A stretch of DNA of 64,000 bases from Biomphalaria glabrata (GCF_947242115.1 NC_074721.1:2948001-3012000); one strand, 5' to 3'. Positions 22,401 to 30,849 are shown, counted from the stretch's first letter. Notes: a model not told the origin generated them from the sequence alone. A program made the numbers and translations.

Positions 22401-23466
22401 AGTACCATTAGCTTGGAATGTTAAAACTTTTTGTCTTTACATATCATGGGAGGGGGGGGGGGGGCTCTGGATGGACTTGTGTGTAAATGGCTACCAATGC
22501 AAAGAAGATTGATTATACTGGCTACCAATGTAAAGAAGATCGATTATACTGGCTACCATGATTATCAATGTAAAGAAGACTTGTTATCAATACTAGTGAC
22601 ACAAAAGTCGTGGATTCTGGTTTGGGCTTTGTCTAGATTATGAATAAACGTAAATGACAAAACAGCTAGTAATCACTGTATGAAGTCCAATGTAGCAGAC
22701 ATGATGTTTTATTAGAATAAATTAAGAAATAAAATATGCACTAGGGTGCTTCTCCAGTTTCGTATACTGGATAAATAGAATACACATCCAACAGTAGGAC
22801 TAAGTTAAAACTGCTAAATACTAGTACACGATATCCTTACTTTACAAATACCTATCAATACATCTAGAAATTGGGCTCATACAAAACACATTCAAGAAGA
22901 GTATAAAGACTGCCCTGCCCAAAACTTGTTGAGATTTAGTTTGTCGTTATTTTTATTATTAATGTCTTTGGTTCCGGAAATTAAGGATGAGTGCAGTGTT
23001 TCACAAGACTACGCAAATTCAGTTATTAATTGCTATTATTTAGCACACCTTTCCTGCTTATGGCATGCTCAATGTGCTATGGTCCAATCTCTTTTGTTGA
23101 GTCGGGATTGGGATTTGAACTTGCGTCCCCTTGTTAGGAGGCCAAGCCATAGCCGAGTGGTTTTGGCCTCAAAACGCCTTGAGCCTTTATTATTTTTTTA
23201 ACAGCGCTCTATAAATTAAATTATTATTATCTCTATGTCCACAGCAAACAAGAGAAGAGTGGCAGATAGTCCTGTTTCTGACCTCAGCTATATATGTCCT
23301 AGGGACAGCAGGATTTTGTATTCTGGCCTCTGCAGATGTCCAGCCATGGGCAGCGTTAGTCCAAGACAATGGTCAATATAGTATAGACATTCCAATATCT
23401 CCGGTGGAACAAAACAATGAAAATAATGTTGAAAATATAAAAGAAAATAAAGTTGAAATGATTTAA
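10420..23466 (+). CDS. SLC17 family transporter (sialin/VGLUT-like), 10 exons, 587 aa
   Basis: Major facilitator transporter of organic anions, likely in lysosomal, vesicular or plasma membrane. Exons: 10420-10531, 13115-13467, 13970-14203, 15803-15986, 16567-16703, 17493-17639, 18436-18568, 20703-20804, 21666-21805, 23245-23466. All junctions have GT/AG and phases match throughout (1764 nt in total including the stop). Family features: NIFCQRINLSVAIVCMVNH in TM1, GAIYWSYLTVQIPG after the first luminal loop, RLIQGG, the SLC17 signature WAPPVER, GLSGQMLGNI, and GFGLSGFVTNPFDIAPRFA near the end. The TM1-TM2 loop is long, with N-glycosylation sites (NHT, NQT, NHS, NLS). The C-tail is N/E/K-rich and probably cytosolic. 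The start could be 10420 or the in-frame ATG at 10429. I cannot tell sialin from other invertebrate SLC17 subtypes. Introns are packed with repeats. Confidence 0.93.
10732..10830. mobile_element. hAT-type fragment in SLC17 intron 1
   Basis: CAGAACCGGCCTTAAGCATA is the left end of a CAGGGCCGG-type hAT MITE; the right end was not found. The rest of the segment from 10840 to 11450 is AT-rich intron with no recognised element. Confidence 0.4.
11460..11597. mobile_element. hAT-type fragment, right end
   Basis: Read inverted from 11597 the sequence is CAGTGGTGCTCAGACTACAA, followed by CCCGCGGGCCATATCCGGCC, a typical hAT terminal pattern. The other end is unclear. Confidence 0.45.
11765..12275 (+). 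mobile_element. LINE C-terminal fragment with internal 33-bp tandem expansion
   Basis: LLYAYESCTLAAESDRRIL is the post-RT motif of snail LINEs. It continues through RCYRRILAMDS repeated about five times (33-bp units, 11818-11978), then a degraded GHVTR region, TKTFLQGTVPGKRRGRQRKQ near 12110, and an end around KRVEPKALRTLGV at 12240-12275. The in-frame 33-bp expansion is a duplication inside the element. Sister fragments are at 13645 (-), 14440 (+), 26150 (-) and 29170 (-). Confidence 0.85.
12280..12690 (+). repeat. Dispersed repeat of about 370 bp, possibly LINE 3' UTR, copy 1
   Basis: From AGAGGTCCAAGTCAATG to GCAGAATAGCGTACTCGGG. Close sister at 60062-60430 and a diverged one at 51040-51440. 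It directly follows the LINE end at 12275, and the 51-kb copy follows a LINE-derived array in the same order, so it may be the 3' untranslated region of that LINE. The shared - strand open frame (starting MRRSSRD) differs between copies mainly at amino-acid-changing positions and is not a gene. Confidence 0.7.
12721..12909. mobile_element. SPIN/Charlie-like hAT MITE, copy 2
   Basis: The element is 189 bp with ends CAGCGGTTCTCAATCT and, inverted, CAGGGGTTCTCAACCTGTGG. A perfect 8-bp target duplication TGATAGAG flanks it (12713-12720 and 12910-12917). Most of its length matches copy 1 at 7360, apart from a poly-C expansion near 12785. It lies in SLC17 intron 1, about 200 bp before exon 2. Confidence 0.9.
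13645..13865 (-). mobile_element. LINE stop-proximal fragment
   Basis: On the - strand it reads WQRPSF/FLQGTVQGKRRSRQRKQ and LSLEEILLKAKEREEW, then RSCVVPQHCN, the conserved end of the LINE seen at 12105. It lies in SLC17 intron 2 and has broken frames. Confidence 0.75.
14440..14600 (+). mobile_element. LINE stop-proximal fragment
   Basis: KRQTEKRWEDNIKEWTGLPL-like and KREEWRKTVDKSCLG blocks on the + strand are the end of the same LINE family as at 12105 and 13645. It lies in SLC17 intron 3. The surrounding 14204-14440 and 14600-14870 are plain intron. Confidence 0.75.
14873..15342. mobile_element. hAT MITE (CAGGGCCGG family), 470 bp
   Basis: The ends are CAGGGCTTGATTTAAG and, inverted, CAGGGCCGGATTTAAG. 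The flanking 8-mers ATAAAAAT and ATAGGAAT match at 6 of 8 positions. The interior is AT-rich and non-coding. It lies in SLC17 intron 3; 15350-15800 holds nothing further that I recognise. Confidence 0.75.
16005..16400. repeat. 52-54 bp tandem repeat in SLC17 intron 4
   Basis: AGAATTAGTAGAGGGCC starts near 16037, 16091, 16143 and 16211 within a unit that also holds ATATATAGCTGGCACTAAGC. More diverged copies continue to about 16400. The first unit begins about 20 bp after the exon 4 donor site. Confidence 0.85.
17050..17240 (+). mobile_element. tRNA-derived SINE, family A (diverged)
   Basis: GCCTAGTCGTGTGGTATGTG head, CAGGCTCAAACCCTGCCC B-box region, GGAGGTTTGGTCTAGGAT body and GAAGGAACACCCGGAGCATG tail. 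It lies in SLC17 intron 5. Confidence 0.75.
17300..17475. repeat. Tandem duplication of about 85 bp before SLC17 exon 6
   Basis: Two adjacent copies contain CACTTATAAATTTTTGCAAA and GTCACTTATGTA, then ACAATATTTCAA, with about 90% identity. The second copy ends about 20 bp before the exon 6 acceptor. Confidence 0.8.
18815..19040 (-). mobile_element. LINE 3' end with (GATAA)n-type tail
   Basis: Same family as at 7000: an eroded TNSYKCFFFS.AIREWK-like end on the - strand, 3' UTR, and an ATAAGAAGATAAGG tail at 18813-18830. It lies in SLC17 intron 7. Confidence 0.75.
19040..19345 (+). mobile_element. SINE family A split by a hAT MITE (19131-19311)
   Basis: The SINE head TCATGTGATATGTGC and B-box region GATTGAACCCTGC run to 19130; its body resumes at 19312 (GCTGTCCTGCAGAAGGTCTG). 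Between them is a 181-bp element with ends CAGGGCTGTATTTAGGC and, inverted, CAGTGCTATATTTACTTC. The flanks agree as a diverged duplication (GCCGTCCAG / GCTGTCCTG). The order shows the MITE is younger. Confidence 0.75.
19375..19755 (+). mobile_element. LINE 3' fragment with tail
   Basis: Eroded EYASFIWDPSSLENK, then KTLNHNLQIQKQNLIKYS, CSFFPSAIRVWNGFP and the 3' UTR, ending TTTATAAGATAAAG. It is a longer copy of the family at 7000 in the opposite orientation. Remaining intron 7 (19760-20300) is AT-rich with nothing recognised. Confidence 0.8.
20310..20600 (+). mobile_element. LINE RNase H/C-terminal fragment
   Basis: DSRCPCCGEEEETMPHILFD, then CPRLADLRLDRSGKP and AFARENLSLSSPHSNGV at the end: the CCxxxxE...H...C type motif at the C-terminus of jockey/R1-like LINE proteins. 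It is about 100 residues of nearly intact frame, so this copy is fairly young. It lies in SLC17 intron 7, about 100 bp before exon 8. Confidence 0.8.
21050..21220 (+). mobile_element. tRNA-derived SINE, family A
   Basis: GCCTGGTTATGCAGTATGCG head, TCCTGGGTTCATACCCTGCC B box, GATGGTTTGGACTAATATG body and GAAGGAACATCTGAAACG tail. It lies in SLC17 intron 8. The rest of the intron holds only a poly-T stretch at 21412-21435. Confidence 0.75.
21985..22470 (+). repeat. Dispersed repeat split by a family B SINE
   Basis: The left part 21985-22063 and right part 22347-22470 together match 25600-25790 (shared TGATTTGGACTGTG, CATTTTGATAGGACTGAC and ACAGTACCATTAGCTTGG). The 25.6-kb copy is uninterrupted and so serves as the empty-site control. 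Superfamily unknown. After 22470 a short three-copy tandem of TGGCTACCAATGTAAAGAAG follows to 22580. Confidence 0.75.
22064..22346 (-). mobile_element. tRNA-derived SINE, family B, with 15-bp target duplication
   Basis: On the - strand: a tRNA-Leu-like head GGCGCGGTGGCTGAGCGGTA with A box, a B box GGTTCGAATCC near 22290, and a body with CTCTGAGTCCACCCAGCTC and GGTCTGAAAGGGGAAC. It ends in a (CTTTA)n tail. A perfect 15-bp duplication ATATTATTTTGATAG flanks it (22049-22063 and 22347-22361). The sister site at 25.68 kb lacks the SINE. It was mobilised by a LINE. It lies in SLC17 intron 9. Confidence 0.93.
22970..23228 (-). mobile_element. tRNA-derived SINE, family C, next to SLC17 exon 10
   Basis: Inverted copy with TGCTTATGGCATGCTCAATG, GTCGGGATTGGGATTTGAAC and GCCATAGCCGAGTGGTT (tRNA-like A box on the - strand), plus an AGCGCTCTATAAATTAAATT end with a (TTA)n tail. 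The tail ends only about 15 bp before the acceptor of exon 10. It begins with a short block, AAGGATGAGTGCAGTGTTTC, also present at 63212. Confidence 0.7.
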
Positions 23467-23755
23467 AATGTAATTTATCTTGTTGAAAATTAACATTTTG
23501 TGTTAATATTCATATTCTCAATTCTCAAAACATTTACTGACACAAATTGGATGGCTTTATTATTTGGGTCTTAAATTAAAAGCACTTTTAAAAAAATATA
23601 TCATCAAGCTCCTTTAGAGTTGGAAGTCTCTAAGGCTTAAATCATCCAATTTGATTAAGAACCTTGCCTTCAATTAAAACTGACTTTCTTGAGGATTTGG
23701 TTTTGTTTTCATCTTCTTTGTACAAGAGAGTTAGTAATTTTGATCCTATTTATTG

Positions 23756-23761
23756 AATAAA
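23756..23761 (+). terminator. Polyadenylation signal AATAAA for the SLC17 gene
   Basis: The first canonical AATAAA downstream of the stop codon at 23464, giving a 3' UTR of roughly 310 bp. No cleavage site can be proven from sequence alone. Confidence 0.5.
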
Positions 23762-23889
23762 GAAAAAGATGTTTACCATAGGGTGTGACTGTGTTAGTGC
23801 TTCTCCTAATAATTTTTGTCCTTCAGAGGCCATTAAATAGTTTAATTATAAAAGAATGGGGCATTTCCTCTTAACTCTTATTGACTTGG

Positions 23890-24115
23890 GGCGCAGTGGC
23901 TTTGTGGTATAGCATTAGGCTTCTGAGCTGAGAGGTCTTAGGTTCCCAGTAAAAACTGGTATTTTGATTTTTAGGCTGCCTATGAGTCCACCCTATTTTT
24001 ATGTGTACCTGACATTAGGTGGGGAAAAAGGAAAGCCAGCTAGTCGTTGTGTAGGAGACAGACGCTTGACATTTACATCACCTGCCCCCCAGGTCTACTA
24101 CATTTATTGTATTTC
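23890..24115 (+). mobile_element. tRNA-derived SINE, family B (diverged)
   Basis: GGGCGCAGTGGCTTTGTGGT head, GTCTTAGGTTCCCAGTAA, GAGTCCACCC and GTACCTGACATTAGGTGGGG body blocks. It is more diverged than the other copies, hence probably older. Confidence 0.75.
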
Positions 24116-24590
24116 CTCTCAAGTTTGAATTTATTTATATTATAATAAAAGTTCTATTAAATATTGTTCACAAAGAAGTCATTTCAAGTTTTACAAGTTA
24201 AAATATAATATGCCTACAGCGGTTTAGTTGTCGACCAGAATTTTGGTGCTACTTAAAAGTAAAGTAGCAATTATACTTAAAACACAACCATAACTGAAAC
24301 CTAATACAATATTCAGAAAGACACAAAGATAAAGGTACATTCCTCGTTCCACATGCTAGGACAAATTTGTACAAATGCTCCTTTTTCCCTGGTGCTATTA
24401 TTAAGAGCATGGAATGGGTTGCCTGAGTCAGACATGAAAACTAATGACTTGGAAGAACTTAAGTCATTGGTTAACATGCATGACTAGATTGACATGGGAA
24501 CATGCGTAGGGCGTAATCATCATCTTTTTTGAGGTCTGTATTTTATTTTTAAAAAAGTCAACGACCGTCCACAACATTGTCAACACCACC
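24115..24590 (+). repeat. Dispersed repeat (59-bp array relative) split by a LINE end
   Basis: 24115-24240 matches the array unit and its flank (AATAAAAGTTCTATT, CACAAAGAAGTC, CTACAGCGGTTTAG). It is interrupted at 24250-24555 by a + strand copy of the (GATAA)n LINE 3' end (AATGCTCCTTTTTCCCTGG, CATGGAATGGGTTGCCTGA). The repeat resumes with GTCAACGACCGTCCACAAC at 24557, matching 2030-2060. Confidence 0.7.
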
Positions 24591-24599
24591 AGGCAACGT

Positions 24600-25490
24600 C
24601 CATATAGAGAGAAACAACAACACAATAATGCCAGTAAAAAAAAAAGAACTTAAATATAAAGAGAAAAGAATTCGAATTAACTTTGGGAAGACTATCTTGA
24701 TCTTTGTGACAGTACCTGCAGGAACGCGCGGACTGTTGTCTCAATCCACTGGCGTCAAACAGAGCAAACACGCACCACACAGGGGGAATCTGAGGACAGT
24801 GTGTGTGGTGAGCGGGGGGGGGGGGGAGTTAAAACCAACATGCCAATTACGTCAAGGCCAGCACGTTATGGCCTTCACTTTTGAAGAGATGCATCGACGT
24901 CAGAGGGCAACTAGTTCAAAAATGGTAAATACAAAAATTTGAATCGGAAACAAATCTTAACGAGACAAATTTCGTTTATACAAAACTAGTTCCCGTTTTT
25001 AATAACATTTGCTGTAAAAAAAAAAAAAAAAAAAAATTGAATTGGCGTATTTACACCCCCCCCCAAAAAAAAAGAACACACACAAAAACAACAACAAACA
25101 AACAACAGCGCATTTGTTGTGGTTTAGTTTGTTTTATGCATTCTTTTAGTAGGCCTAATATGAAAACTTTAACGTTTAGAGTTAAAATGAGATCAATAAT
25201 TCGAAGTTCTAAGCCAGACCTAAGCGTGCTTGCGAGCAAGTGATAAGTCTTGACCCTTATCATTACAAAGGGATCCCCCAGGGACCCCAGAGGTTTAATT
25301 TCGCTGATTTTGTTCTAAGCATAATGGTTAATATTCACTACGTTTTTGTATGCGTCCTGTATTATACGAAGCAAAATAATATATAGGCTAGTTATAATTA
25401 CAAAAAAAGTTTAAAAAAATAAAAAAAATAAAAAAGGTCGCCAGGAGACCCGGGAAGGACCACACTTGGTAAGCTTTGGAAAATCGGTGA
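24600..25490. other. Intergenic, no recognised feature
   Basis: Contains poly-A/poly-G patches (24812-24830, 25015-25075) and AT-rich sequence. A 121-codon open frame beginning in the repeat at 24577 has no family resemblance and a composition like the flanks; I do not call it. Confidence 0.5.
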
Positions 25491-25494
25491 CTAG

Positions 25495-25790
25495 TCAGAA
25501 TTAAAGTCATTGGTTAACATGCATGACTAGATTCATGACGCGTAGGACATAATCATCTTTTTTGAAGTAACGTCTGTATTATACAAGATAAGATAAAAAA
25601 TCTGATTGTTGTAATTCTTCTTCGCATGATTTGGACTGTGATATATTTTGAAAAAATGCCTCATAGATTTCATTTTGATAGGACTGACATTATTCCCAAG
25701 TAGGAGTGGATAGTGAAAACAGTACCATTAGCTTGGAATGTTATAATTTTCATACCGTGAGGGGGGGAGGTTCCAGAAGAACCAAAGATA
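25495..25790 (+). repeat. LINE tail followed by empty-site dispersed repeat
   Basis: 25495-25595 is the last 100 bp of the (GATAA)n LINE (CATTGGTTAACATGCATGAC to AAGATAAGATAAA). 25600-25790 is the uninterrupted sister of the repeat at 21985-22470. The following 25790-26140 has nothing I recognise. Confidence 0.7.
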
Positions 25791-26149
25791 TTGATCTAGT
25801 GTTATCCTGTATTAACTGTAATAACTAATTTTCTTTTTATTGTTGTAATGAAATTTCGTTTCATAAACACGCAAAAAATCTTTAAGAAGTAATTTACCGC
25901 AAATAGCACTTATAAAATTGACAAATTGGTAAAAAAAAAAGTTGATTCAAAAGCTTGGTATGTTGAGGGCTAATGTTATCCTCACGTATTGTGAGGTGAT
26001 GGCAAGCTACTGAACCGGATGGCCATTAAATTGAAGGTAGCATGTCGAGACCCCCCAAGGGCGCTGAGATCTCAGCAGTTAGTTGATAGGGAGTATAACA
26101 TTAATCGGACATTGGAGAGCCAAGACACCTAGACCTGTCTCACATTTCA

Positions 26150-26860
26150 CATTCGTTTGTTGAACCGTTGGGGCACCTCACAAGATTAGACGACTTTCTC
26201 CATTCCACTCTGTCTTTTGCCTTGGGTAGAATTTCTTTCAATGACTGGCTCTATCATTCCTTTATGTTGTCTTCCCATCACTTTCTATGTTTGCCTCTTC
26301 TTTTTCCTGGTACTGTTCCCTGACGGAAGGTGTTTGCTAGCCTCGAGGACCTTGTGATATAGTCATAGAGTTTAAGCTTGCGTTTTTCATAGGCTAGCAG
26401 GTCATCGTGGGATCCTGTATTAATCCTGTTTCTTATCTCTTAATATGTGATGGGGTCTTTGTAAATGAAACCCAGGATCTTTCTGTAGCATCTCAACTCC
26501 ATTGCTAGGATCCTCCTCTGTAGTCAGGGTCCAAGATTCGCAAGCATGTGGCCGCGACCAGAAAGCGCATCATTCTGATTATAGTGTCGAGGACAATGCC
26601 TTAGTCTTTCCATTTTGTTTGGAGTGCTGCTGTGAACTGTGCAATTCTGGCCAGTAGTTCAGGTTTGGTTTCCTCATCTGAGACAATAGCTCCAAGTTAT
26701 TTAAAATTAATGACATTTGTCAGCTTTTCACCTCCAATACTTATGTCCTTTTTAAGGCCATCACAGGTACTCAGTCTTGTTAATTACATATTTTCTCGAT
26801 GTTCACGTTAAAATAGCATTAAAATTGTTTTCTTTGTAAATCTTATAATGCGGCTTGTAG
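26150..26860 (-). mobile_element. LINE reverse transcriptase 3' half
   Basis: On the - strand, from about 26860 downward: a degraded RT thumb region (about ELLARIAQFTAALQTKWKD), an LLACESWTL-type motif, the YRKILGF region, and the end GKRRGKHRK and LVRCPNGST-like terminus at 26160. At about 700 bp it is the longest copy of the LINE family of 12105. Frames are broken. A matching middle fragment lies at 46550-46730. Confidence 0.75.
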
Positions 26861-26999
26861 CAGTTAATAGGGTCTCGCCCAGTCTACACACAAAATATGA
26901 GCTCATAATAATAAGTGTTAAACTTTTGGTCTTCCTCATTCATTGCGTTTTGTTTCCTCTGTGCAAGGATGGTATTGTTTGTTTGCGAATGTTTGTGTA

Positions 27000-27256
27000 A
27001 ATAAACTCCTTTCAGACCTTGCAATCTTTAGGACAATCTGTTTCTATGAAAGACGGTTGACGAGGGTGTCATGTGGCCAGCACAACGATCAACCGCTTTT
27101 ATTTTTTTTCCCGACTAATGTCTGGAACACATTAGACTCAGGGTCGTCCTGAAAATCACAAAAGTTCAAAAGCGCGCGCCTCCCTTCCCCGAGATTTGAA
27201 CCCGAGACGTTTAGGTTAGGAAGCCAAACGCTATACCACTCAGCCACTACGCCCCC
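27000..27256 (-). mobile_element. tRNA-derived SINE, family B
   Basis: Inverted copy running from CTCCTTTCAGACCTTGC through GTCATGTGGCCAGCACAACG and a B box in TTTGAACCC (reverse complement GGGTTCAAA) to CAGCCACTACGCC at the tRNA-like head. A short (TG)n lies next to the head at 27259. Confidence 0.85.
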
Positions 27257-27369
27257 TTATGTGTGTGTGTGTGTGGTACCAAAAATGAAAAAAAAACCTT
27301 GATAATTGATGTTTGCATTTTTTGGCTATGTCAAAGTCCATTTGAAGCTCATACTGCTAGCATATAATT

Positions 27370-27565
27370 CGACAAAGTCAATATAAAAAAAAAAAAAAAA
27401 ATTGGACCACAAAAAATTGTCAAAAAAATTGGATACAAATTTAAAAAAAAAAATTGGACCCCCCCCAAAAAATGTAAAAAAAATTGGACCCCCCCAAAAA
27501 AATGTAAAAAAAAATTGGACCAAAAAAAAATTGTCGAAATAAAAAATTGGACCAAAAACAACAAC
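27370..27565. repeat. AAAATTGGACC tandem repeat
   Basis: Seven or eight occurrences of AATTGGACC or a close variant, separated by poly-A and poly-C runs of variable length, with a spacing of about 25-38 bp. The phenylalanine-rich open frames on the - strand are by-products. Confidence 0.85.
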
Positions 27566-27569
27566 AACA

Positions 27570-28270
27570 CACACACACCCATCACTTTGGCTCTTCAGAT
27601 CGGAGGTCACCGAGTTCGAGCGTCTTCAAACTGAGGAGTTATGGTTCAGATCCTCTTGCAGATCATTTTGTGGAATACAACTGAATGATACTATCCAAGT
27701 TATTGTCGTGAACTGTCAGAACTTCTTTTGATCTAATCAATGAAGCTTTAATATCAGGACGCCATTCCATCAAAATTTTGTAGGGCGTTTAAGTGTTTAC
27801 ATGTGTGTTTGTGTGTGTGTGAAATACATAGTGAAAACTAGTGGGACAAAAAAAAAAAAGAAAAGGAAAAAGAAAGAGGTGGTGTGCACTTCTGTCTAGA
27901 TATTTGCTCAAGGTTAGTTTTTGTTGGTTTTCACAGACTGTTGTGGTCAGGCTGATAATGGGGTTAGTTCTCGCGTGCTGATTTTAAAGGTTCTCAAACT
28001 GAAATTTTGAAAGCATTTTTTTTTTTTTTTTGGGTTTAGAGTGGTGCATAAGAAGGCCGACAGACTGGCTGTCATGGGCATTACCATACGACCCGGCCCA
28101 CAAAAACTTGCCATACCTTCTGGGAAGGGGGTTAAGCCGAATGCATTATTACGAAACTTGTGGCTTGTTTTACACAGTAAAGTATTACAGTCTGTGAAAA
28201 AACAAACAAACAAAAAAAACAACAAACATTTATAAAAGATAAGGCGATGGCCAATCACATTTATGGGACT
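27570..28270. other. Intergenic, no recognised feature
   Basis: Only simple-sequence patches: TG-rich at 27800-27825, A-rich at 27848-27880 and poly-T at 28016-28032. A frame at 28041-28235 is open on the + strand with no family resemblance. Confidence 0.5.
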
Positions 28271-28274
28271 TGAA

Positions 28275-28500
28275 TTATATAAATAAATTATGGCTTTTAT
28301 ATATCGCTACTTTCATGCTTATAGCATGCTCAGAGCGCTATGGTCCAATCTCATTTGTGGACCAGTGGGTGGAAGGGGGTATCTGGGAGAAGGTTTTCCA
28401 TGCTGCCTTTAGTCGCTCAGTAAAAATAACTCTGCTCGAGTCGGGTGTCGAACCTCGAGCCTTCTTCATAGGTAGCCAAGCCAAACCGATTAAAAGCTGT
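28275..28500 (-). mobile_element. tRNA-derived SINE, family C
   Basis: Inverted copy: TTATGGCTTTTATATATCGC end, GCATGCTCAGAGCGCTATGG, GACCAGTGGGTGGAAGGGGG, and the B-box region CGGGTGTCGAACCTCGAGCC. Other copies are at 22970, 39840, 51520 and 57775. Confidence 0.85.
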
Positions 28501-28504
28501 CATT

Positions 28505-28602
28505 CAAAGTGGCCCTTTTGGCGCCCCCACTGACCCATTGGCTACCTACATCCCATCGGCATTCGCTCGAATACTCATATAGCCAGTCCGCCCCTGGGTG
28601 TT
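28505..28602. mobile_element. hAT-type fragment, right end
   Basis: Read inverted from 28600 it begins CAGGGGCGGACTGGCTATAT, then GAGTATTCGAGCGAATGCC, a common hAT terminal pattern. It abuts the SINE head at 28500, so the left part is missing or was replaced. Confidence 0.5.
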
Positions 28603-28682
28603 TATATTACATGCCGCAGTTTCTTTCTATGCTTGGGATTTCTGGGTATTTCTAGATGTAGATGTAGCTTTAATAGTTATCA

Positions 28683-28830
28683 TTTTATAAATTACAGACG
28701 TTATTTTAAAAAGAGAAGATAATTATGTCTTACGCATTTCCCTCATTTCATGTGTCCATTCAGTCATGCTTGTTAAATAGTAACTTAAATTCTGCTAAAT
28801 CGTTGGTTTTCCTGGCTGCTTTAGGCAACT
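28683..28830 (-). mobile_element. LINE 3' end, short copy
   Basis: About 150 bp of the (GATAA)n LINE: ATTACAGACGTTATTT, TACGCATTTCC and TTTTCCTGGCTGC blocks. Confidence 0.7.
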
Positions 28831-29169
28831 GTGTTGCAAGCATGTTGAATATTGAAGCGTATGAATGTTAAACAATATTTTAGTTACTTTTAGTGAAAGA
28901 AAACATATATTAGAGATCTTTATCCATGCCGATAACTATAAAAAACTATCTAATTGGAATACATCCAGTGTACAGAAAATAGGAATAGTTAAAAGCAAAA
29001 AAAAAAAAAAAAAAAAAATTAGGCCTAATCTTTTCAGACTTTGCGAACTATAGATCAGATGATGTAAAAACATTTTAGAAGGTATTCCATTCATTGTGTG
29101 CAATTGTTAGCACTGCAAAGTGTTTTCTTTTCTATTATTGTCGCTTTTTGCACAGTCACTTTTCACCTA

Positions 29170-29345
29170 CCCATTAGTTTGTTGGACTGTTGGGGCATCA
29201 CTTAAGATCTGTTGACAGTCTCTCTCCATCCTCCCTGTCTTTTTCTTTTGGAATTTTTTTTTTAAATCAATTTTTTGATGTCTTTCCTTCGCGTTCTCTG
29301 TTCGCCTCTTCTTCTTTATCCTGGTACTGTTCCCTGAAGGAAGAT
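29170..29345 (-). mobile_element. LINE stop-proximal fragment
   Basis: On the - strand: FLQGTVPG-like, KKRRTENAKE, and the RWRETVNRS-like end with GCCCCAACAGTCC. Same family as 12105 and 13645. Confidence 0.65.
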
Positions 29346-29349
29346 CGTT

Positions 29350-30400
29350 AAAAGTCACGAAGACAACGTGATGTGGCACAAAATAGCTTTAGTATTTATT
29401 TGGCATCCATGATCTTTCAATATGGCGTCCTAGGCTATGCTTAGTATGTTTATCTATTTTAAAATGTCTCCTCTTTTTATCTTCTTACCTTATATCGCCC
29501 CAACATTGACTATATCGATTTGTCTTCTTTAACAACGTTGTCCGTATGTCATTGTTTAAATAGAAGGTAGAGCGGATTTTAAAATGAAAGTGCCAAGAGC
29601 AAATTAATGTGATTCACTTTTGGTTTGAACCTCCCCCATAGTGCGTATCAACACTTCCGGTATTCTATATACTAAATGTAAATAAAGAGGAAATAACTGC
29701 GTTTGAACTTAAGCGTGAGAATCCCCAGTAAGATTTCATATGTAACAAGTAGCTTTTAAAACTTTGCCTGGTAGACATTCTGAACACGACGTTTCTCCCA
29801 CTTTCCATTCTTGGATCAAGTTAAAACTTCGCACAACTATTCTCTGTTCGTTACAAAACCACGAATCAATAAAAAAATATTAACCAATTAGTTTATTAAA
29901 TAGTTGTAAACAACTAATTTTATTTGATATAAAAAGAAAATAAATCTTACATTATTGAGAATTTTGAATAAAGGTCATTGGTTCGAACAAAAAGCGGAGA
30001 TAGCTTCTAGATTTGGCATGTAAAGTATGAAATGTGAGTGTAGATTTAGACTTATTTTTAATTTACATGGCAACTATCACAACTTAATTGACGAGAACGA
30101 AGAAGAAGAAGAAAAATTGATATTTGAAAATAAGTCTATAACTTTGAGAACCACTGGTCAAGGGCCTAAACATAAAGAGCAAAAAAAAAAAAAAAAAAGG
30201 TAGATAATTCAACATGTTTATATGAATAAATATTTTCAAAAATAATTCTCTCCCTTAAAATATGAAAGAAGTGAACTGTGTGAGAGTATTTGTCTTCCTA
30301 TTGACTTCTACTGTGACTAAATACATTCTCAAGTCAAATTGGGAATGCTGTCCTCCTCTGCGTTTCCACTCACTCGCTGCGTTTGAGTAGGGCCGGGCAG
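29350..30400 (+). repeat. Intergenic; dispersed repeat copy at 29770-29930
   Basis: 29770-29930 matches the family at 6740 (TTCTCCCACTTTCCATTCTT, GATCAAGTTAAAACTTCGCA, AATCAATAAAAAAAT). Around it lies AT-rich sequence with A-rich runs (30180-30198) and a GAAGAA patch (30098-30115); nothing else is recognisable. Confidence 0.6.
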
Positions 30401-30409
30401 TCAACATCA

Positions 30410-30640
30410 CACCAGTTGGACAAAGAAAACTAATTTGTCTTGTCCATCGGATTGTCCAATGAAACGAGTCGTAGCCCGAACTTTCTGTAATTCGTCAAAT
30501 GTTGCCATCAGTTCTAGAGAGAAGAATTTTCTGGGGACAGTCTTAACGCTGAGTGCCTTTTGAAAATGTTTCCAAGATGTTTCTTCTGTAAGTTCATCAG
30601 TCAAAGACAATTGGATTATGTTTCGTAGAAAATTAATTCA
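30410..30640 (-). other. Unassigned open stretch
   Basis: On the - strand a frame runs from RNIIQLSLTDELTEETSWKH through KTVPRKFFSLELMATFDELQ to a stop at 30407. Its amino-acid composition is more protein-like than the AT-rich surroundings suggest. I recognise no family, see no clear splice acceptor, and cannot decide between an exon of an unknown gene and a repeat remnant. Confidence 0.2.
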
Positions 30641-30672
30641 TTTGACCTCATTTCACAGCATCTTCAGTACTC

Positions 30673-30849
30673 AATGGACCTCATTCACCAATCGTAAACA
30701 AACAAACATTTAGCCACGTGATTCTATATATCTTCTACTCAAATTATGTAATCCACAAAGGCTGTCACGTGATACGTATTTTTCATTGTTTTATCAATAT
30801 TATGACCTGGCTAAATGTGTTTATTTACGATTGGTGAATGAGGTCCATT
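30673..30849. mobile_element. MITE with 40+ bp terminal inverted repeats
   Basis: AATGGACCTCATTCACCAAT at the left is mirrored by ATTGGTGAATGAGGTCCATT at the right, and the match continues through CGTAAA(C/T)AAAC...CATTTAGCCA. It is 177 bp with a short AT-rich centre containing two CACGTGA-like motifs. No target duplication can be fixed, so the superfamily is open. Confidence 0.8.

Noticed and set aside
24577-24942. 121-codon + strand frame
   Set aside because: It begins in a dispersed repeat, crosses poly-A and poly-G runs, and has no recognisable domain.
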